Below are positions 61,017 through 64,000 of a DNA stretch of 64,000 bases, piece by piece; the first letter of the stretch is position 1; the number at the start of each line of letters is the position of its first letter. This DNA is from JAFGRU01 sp963665915. GTDB taxonomy: Bacteria; Desulfobacterota; Desulfuromonadia; Desulfuromonadales; JAAYDE01. A program made the position numbers and the translations under genes. The notes under the pieces are model-generated. The model was not told the origin of the DNA. It made no database searches and saw only the letters and a program-made list of their open reading frames with translations. The stretch lies in contig CAXXSG010000013.1 in NCBI GenBank assembly GCA_963665915.2, positions 620,001 through 684,000 on the forward strand, read 5' to 3'.

Positions 61017-63329
61017 TCAGGTATCGATACGGTTGATGAAAACTTCACGGGGCTTGCTGGTCCCGTCCGACAAACCGATAATCCCTTCCTTTTCCATCTG
61101 CTCGATCATGCGCGCAGCCCGGTTGTAGCCGACCCGCAGACGGCGCTGAAGCATGGAGATGGAGGCCTGGCGGCTTTCGGAGACGATCGCCAGGGCTTCA
61201 TCCCATTTCTCGTCGTACTCGTCATCTTCCCCCAAGCCGTTTTCCTTGCTCCCGGCAAAGGCCTCGAGGATTTTTCCGTCGTATTCCGGCTCACCCTGCC
61301 TTTTGAGAAAATCGACCACCCTTTCGACTTCCGTTTCCGAGACGAAAGCACCGTGAACGCGCTTGAGAACGCCCGTACCCGGCGGCAGAAAGAGCATGTC
61401 CCCTTTGCCGAGCAGGGTTTCCGCCCCCATGGAATCGAGGATCGTGCGCGAGTCGGTGCGGGAGAAAACCTTGAAGGAGACGCGCGTTGGGAAGTTAGCC
61501 TTGATCAGGCCGGTGATGACGTCGACGCTCGGGCGCTGTGTGGCGAGGATCAGGTGAATCCCGGCGGCACGGGCCATCTGCGCCAGGCGAGTGATCGATT
61601 CTTCGATTTCGCGTCCCGCCACAATCATCAGATCGGCCAGTTCATCCACCATGATGACGATATAGGGGAGGTGCCCGTGCTCAAGGACCTCCTCTTCTTC
61701 CAGCGGCAGGAACGGCTCTTCCTCCTCCATGGCGAGAATATCTTCTGTTTCCACAGGCGGTGGTTCCGGCAGCGGAACTTCATTGGCCTCTTCCTGGGCG
61801 ATCTTGCGGTTGTAGCCTTCGATGTTGCGGACCCCCTTGGCGGCCATGAGGCGATAGCGGCGCTCCATCTCCCGTACAGCCCAGGTCAGGGAGAGGGCCG
61901 CCTTTTTGGGGTCGGTGACGACCGGCAGCAGGAGGTGGGGGATCCCTTCGTAAATGGAAAGTTCGAGCATTTTCGGATCGATCATGATCATCCGCACATC
62001 TTCGGGGGTGGCACGGTAGAGGAGGGAAAGAACCATAGTGTTGATTGAGACCGACTTGCCGCTGCCGGTAGCGCCGGCCACCAGCAGGTGAGGCATCTGG
62101 CCCAGTTCGGCGACGATCGTGCGGCCGAAAATATCCTTGCCGAGAGCCAGGGGGAGCTGAGTCCTGGCGTTCTGAAACTCGTCCGACTCGAGAATTTCCT
62201 TGAGAAAAACCGTCTCCCGGTCCTTGTTGGGGATTTCGATGCCGACCACTCCGCGTCCGGGAATCGGAGCGACAATGCGAATGGAAAGGGCGCGCAGCGC
62301 CATGGTCAGATCATCCTGGAGTCCCGCTATTTTGTTGACCTTGATGCCGGGTGCGGGAAGAAACTCATACATGGTGACGACCGGCCCGGGCTTGACTTCC
62401 ACAACCTTTCCCTGGACGCCAAAATCGAGAAGCTTTCTCTCCAGAAGGCGGGCGTTTTCCGCAAGGGAGTCGGGGTCCTGGGGTGGTGTGGCCGGCTGAT
62501 CATGCTCGAGAAGAGCGAGACTTGGGAAGCGGTAATCACCGGAGGTTTCGAGAATTTCGAAATCTTTCGCTTTTTTCTTTTCTTTGGATTTTTTCTTTCC
62601 GCCGGCCCACTCGCTGCTTGCCTCAACGATGTTGGGGGTTGAAATGACAGGCGGCCCAATGTCCTTGGCTTCCTCCTTTTCCTGCTTTTTTTGCTCTTTG
62701 CGGGCGGTCTTTTCCACCTTTTTCTCTTCTTTTTGAGCTCGGCGTCCATCCATCATCAGGGCCAGGCGCTCGCGGGCTTTTTTCAGGAACCACAACAGGG
62801 AAAAACGGATAGTGATGAGCAGGGACGCCAGGAAAACTACAAACAGGAGGAGAAAAGCCCCTCCCGGATTAAGATAGTGGGTCAGGACTCCAGCCAGCAT
62901 TTTCCCAAAGGCGCCACCCGCTTCCTGAATGGATCGGCCCCATAAATCGATGCTTCCAAAACGCAGGGAGATCAGTCCGCAAAGGGAAAAAATCAAGATG
63001 CCGAAGGCAAGGATTTTGTGAAAGCGCGCCTCGATGTCTTTGAGCCTGAGCAGTTTCAAACCCAGGCAAAGAAATGCGACGGGAAAAAGAAGGCCTGAAA
63101 GGCCGAACACCTGCAGCAACAGGTCCGCCACATGAGAGCCGATGACACCTCCGGCGTTGGCAATCTGCTCGGGATTGAGATTGTTGTTGAAAGAGGGATC
63201 ATTGCTGTTGTACGTGGCCAGAATGAGAATGAAAAAGGTACTGAGAGCCAGCCAGGCGACAGCTGAAATCTCTTTTTGCAGATAGGTGGTGAACTGGTTC
63301 TGGTCTGTCTGTTTACTCTTTTTGGCCAT
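61017..63329 (-). CDS. ftsK: DNA translocase FtsK/SpoIIIE
   Basis: A 770-aa septal DNA pump. Four membrane helices are in the first ~190 residues, followed by a charged linker (K-K-E-K-K-V-E-K-T-A-R-K). The motor follows: Walker A G-A-T-G-S-G-K-S near 420, Walker B V-I-M-V-D-E-L-A, and A-T-Q-R-P-S-V-D-V-I-T-G. The C-terminal gamma winged helix (S-I-S-M-L-Q-R-R-L-R-V-G-Y-N-R-A-A) binds KOPS. It segregates chromosome ends before division. Confidence 0.95.
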   Translation of the reverse strand: MAKKSKQTDQNQFTTYLQKEISAVAWLALSTFFILILATYNSNDPSFNNNLNPEQIANAGGVIGSHVADLLLQVFGLSGLLFPVAFLCLGLKLLRLKDIEARFHKILAFGILIFSLCGLISLRFGSIDLWGRSIQEAGGAFGKMLAGVLTHYLNPGGAFLLLFVVFLASLLITIRFSLLWFLKKARERLALMMDGRRAQKEEKKVEKTARKEQKKQEKEEAKDIGPPVISTPNIVEASSEWAGGKKKSKEKKKAKDFEILETSGDYRFPSLALLEHDQPATPPQDPDSLAENARLLERKLLDFGVQGKVVEVKPGPVVTMYEFLPAPGIKVNKIAGLQDDLTMALRALSIRIVAPIPGRGVVGIEIPNKDRETVFLKEILESDEFQNARTQLPLALGKDIFGRTIVAELGQMPHLLVAGATGSGKSVSINTMVLSLLYRATPEDVRMIMIDPKMLELSIYEGIPHLLLPVVTDPKKAALSLTWAVREMERRYRLMAAKGVRNIEGYNRKIAQEEANEVPLPEPPPVETEDILAMEEEEPFLPLEEEEVLEHGHLPYIVIMVDELADLMIVAGREIEESITRLAQMARAAGIHLILATQRPSVDVITGLIKANFPTRVSFKVFSRTDSRTILDSMGAETLLGKGDMLFLPPGTGVLKRVHGAFVSETEVERVVDFLKRQGEPEYDGKILEAFAGSKENGLGEDDEYDEKWDEALAIVSESRQASISMLQRRLRVGYNRAARMIEQMEKEGIIGLSDGTSKPREVFINRIDT

Positions 63330-63365
63330 TCTGAAATCCTTGTACGAGCTGATGAAATCTTTCCT

Positions 63366-64000
63366 TTACAGGGAAAGGGTAAGGAAAATACCGCCTGCCA
63401 GCCAGCAGTAGAAGGCAAAAGCAAAAAGCCGTCTTTTGCGGATAACCTTCATGAGAAAATGGATTGAAAACAATCCGGCCACAAAAGCGACCCCTGTCCC
63501 TGCAAGATAAGCTGGAATTTCGCCGGATGCAACCTTGGAAACGTCCTTCATGGAGAGAAGGCCGGCTCCGAAAATGGCGGGCAGCGCCAGAAGAAATGAG
63601 AATCGGGCTGCTGTCTCGCCTTCCACGCCCTTGAGAAGCAGGGTGGAAATGGTGGCTCCGGAACGCGAGATTCCCGGGATAATGGCGCACCCCTGAGCGA
63701 TTCCGACGAAAAGCGCATCCGAAAGGGTCATGTCCCGGTCGCGGCGGCCGTCGCTTCGAGCTCGCTCGGAAACGTAGAGCAGGCAGCCGGTGACGAGGAG
63801 CATGGAGGAAACGACCGTCAGGTTATGAAACAGACCGGTGAAAAAATCCTTGAACAGGAGGCCGATAATCGCTGTCGGGATGGAACCGAGGATCAGCAGT
63901 TTTAAAAGATGCCTGTAGACCCGGGGCTCTTCCCCTTCCTGAAAGGGTGACGTCAAAAGGCGCAGGATGTCTTGACGGAAATATATCATGACCGCCACCA
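63366..64000 (-). CDS. uppP: Undecaprenyl-diphosphatase, N-terminus outside window
   Basis: A multi-helix inner-membrane protein that recycles undecaprenyl pyrophosphate. The catalytic/phosphate motif I-I-P-G-I-S-R-S-G-A-T is visible, with several helices around it. Only the C-terminal ~210 residues are within the window; the first E-x-x-x-E motif must lie beyond position 64000. It is 36 bases upstream of ftsK. Confidence 0.9.
   Translation of the reverse strand, partial: VAVMIYFRQDILRLLTSPFQEGEEPRVYRHLLKLLILGSIPTAIIGLLFKDFFTGLFHNLTVVSSMLLVTGCLLYVSERARSDGRRDRDMTLSDALFVGIAQGCAIIPGISRSGATISTLLLKGVEGETAARFSFLLALPAIFGAGLLSMKDVSKVASGEIPAYLAGTGVAFVAGLFSIHFLMKVIRKRRLFAFAFYCWLAGGIFLTLSL

Noticed and set aside
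60804..62048. 414-codon rightward open frame opposite AbiEi-like gene and ftsK
   Set aside because: Crosses two real genes, no ribosome site, no family.

Overview
The window looks like a chromosomal segment from a Gram-negative anaerobe or facultative bacterium of the Desulfuromonadales/Geobacter type (Desulfobacterota). This is inferred from the gene complement: NifU/NifS used as iron-sulfur assembly genes, repeated rubredoxins, a diheme cytochrome c peroxidase, a DUF4382 lipoprotein, a FecR/OmpA/CHASE2 sensor cluster, many lipoproteins and several c-di-GMP proteins. No rRNA, tRNA or CRISPR array was recognised.

Layout. 1-2.7 kb: an edge-truncated NlpC/P60 lipoprotein, a decayed ISL3-type insertion sequence with ~50-bp inverted ends, and a frameshifted quinone-oxidoreductase-like gene. 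3.1-8 kb: a large secreted protein broken by two frameshifts, an M28 peptidase with a SpoIIM-like membrane protein, and a YciI protein. 8-16 kb: Kup potassium transporter, a divergent LysR/MFS pair with two clear dyads between them, DUF2288, a glycosyltransferase with a UDP-glucuronate decarboxylase-like enzyme, and an outer-membrane barrel. 16-21.7 kb: a solute-binding lipoprotein, a TPR lipoprotein, acetate kinase, RNase H and a uracil-DNA-glycosylase-like protein. 21.7-27.2 kb: a complete branched-chain-type ABC importer operon ending in an isochorismatase-family hydrolase. 27.7-38.6 kb: lipocalin, Tag glycosylase, three rubredoxin copies (one a chimera with a threonine deaminase tail) around an RND efflux operon, then threonine deaminase and ArfB. 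39-48.6 kb: an accessory block with IS remnants, a 139-bp direct repeat, repeated hairpins, a lone copper nitrite reductase, a VWA/J-domain pair and several unknown genes. 48.9-64 kb: rtcA interrupted by a 10-bp tandem duplication, a FecR-OmpA-CHASE2/HD-GYP-peroxidase cluster, a diguanylate cyclase, nifU-nifS, darP, an AbiEi-like regulator coupled to ftsK, and uppP running off the edge.

Two themes stand out. The first is small mobile-element-like repeats: family A (palindromic ends, ~170 bp), family B (~153 bp with inverted ends, one copy nested inside A) and a 161-bp element C whose end supplies the lipocalin stop codon. Family B ends also overlap or abut the stop codons of two other genes. 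The second is an unusual number of single-base frameshifts, many in homopolymers. These could be true decay or sequencing error, and raw reads would be needed to tell.

The best candidates for something undescribed are the rubredoxin / 62-aa cysteine protein / threonine deaminase locus with its microhomology chimera, the ~153-bp element that terminates genes, the mobile terminator-like hairpin family at 39-47 kb, and the 10-bp tandem duplication that switches rtcA out of frame.
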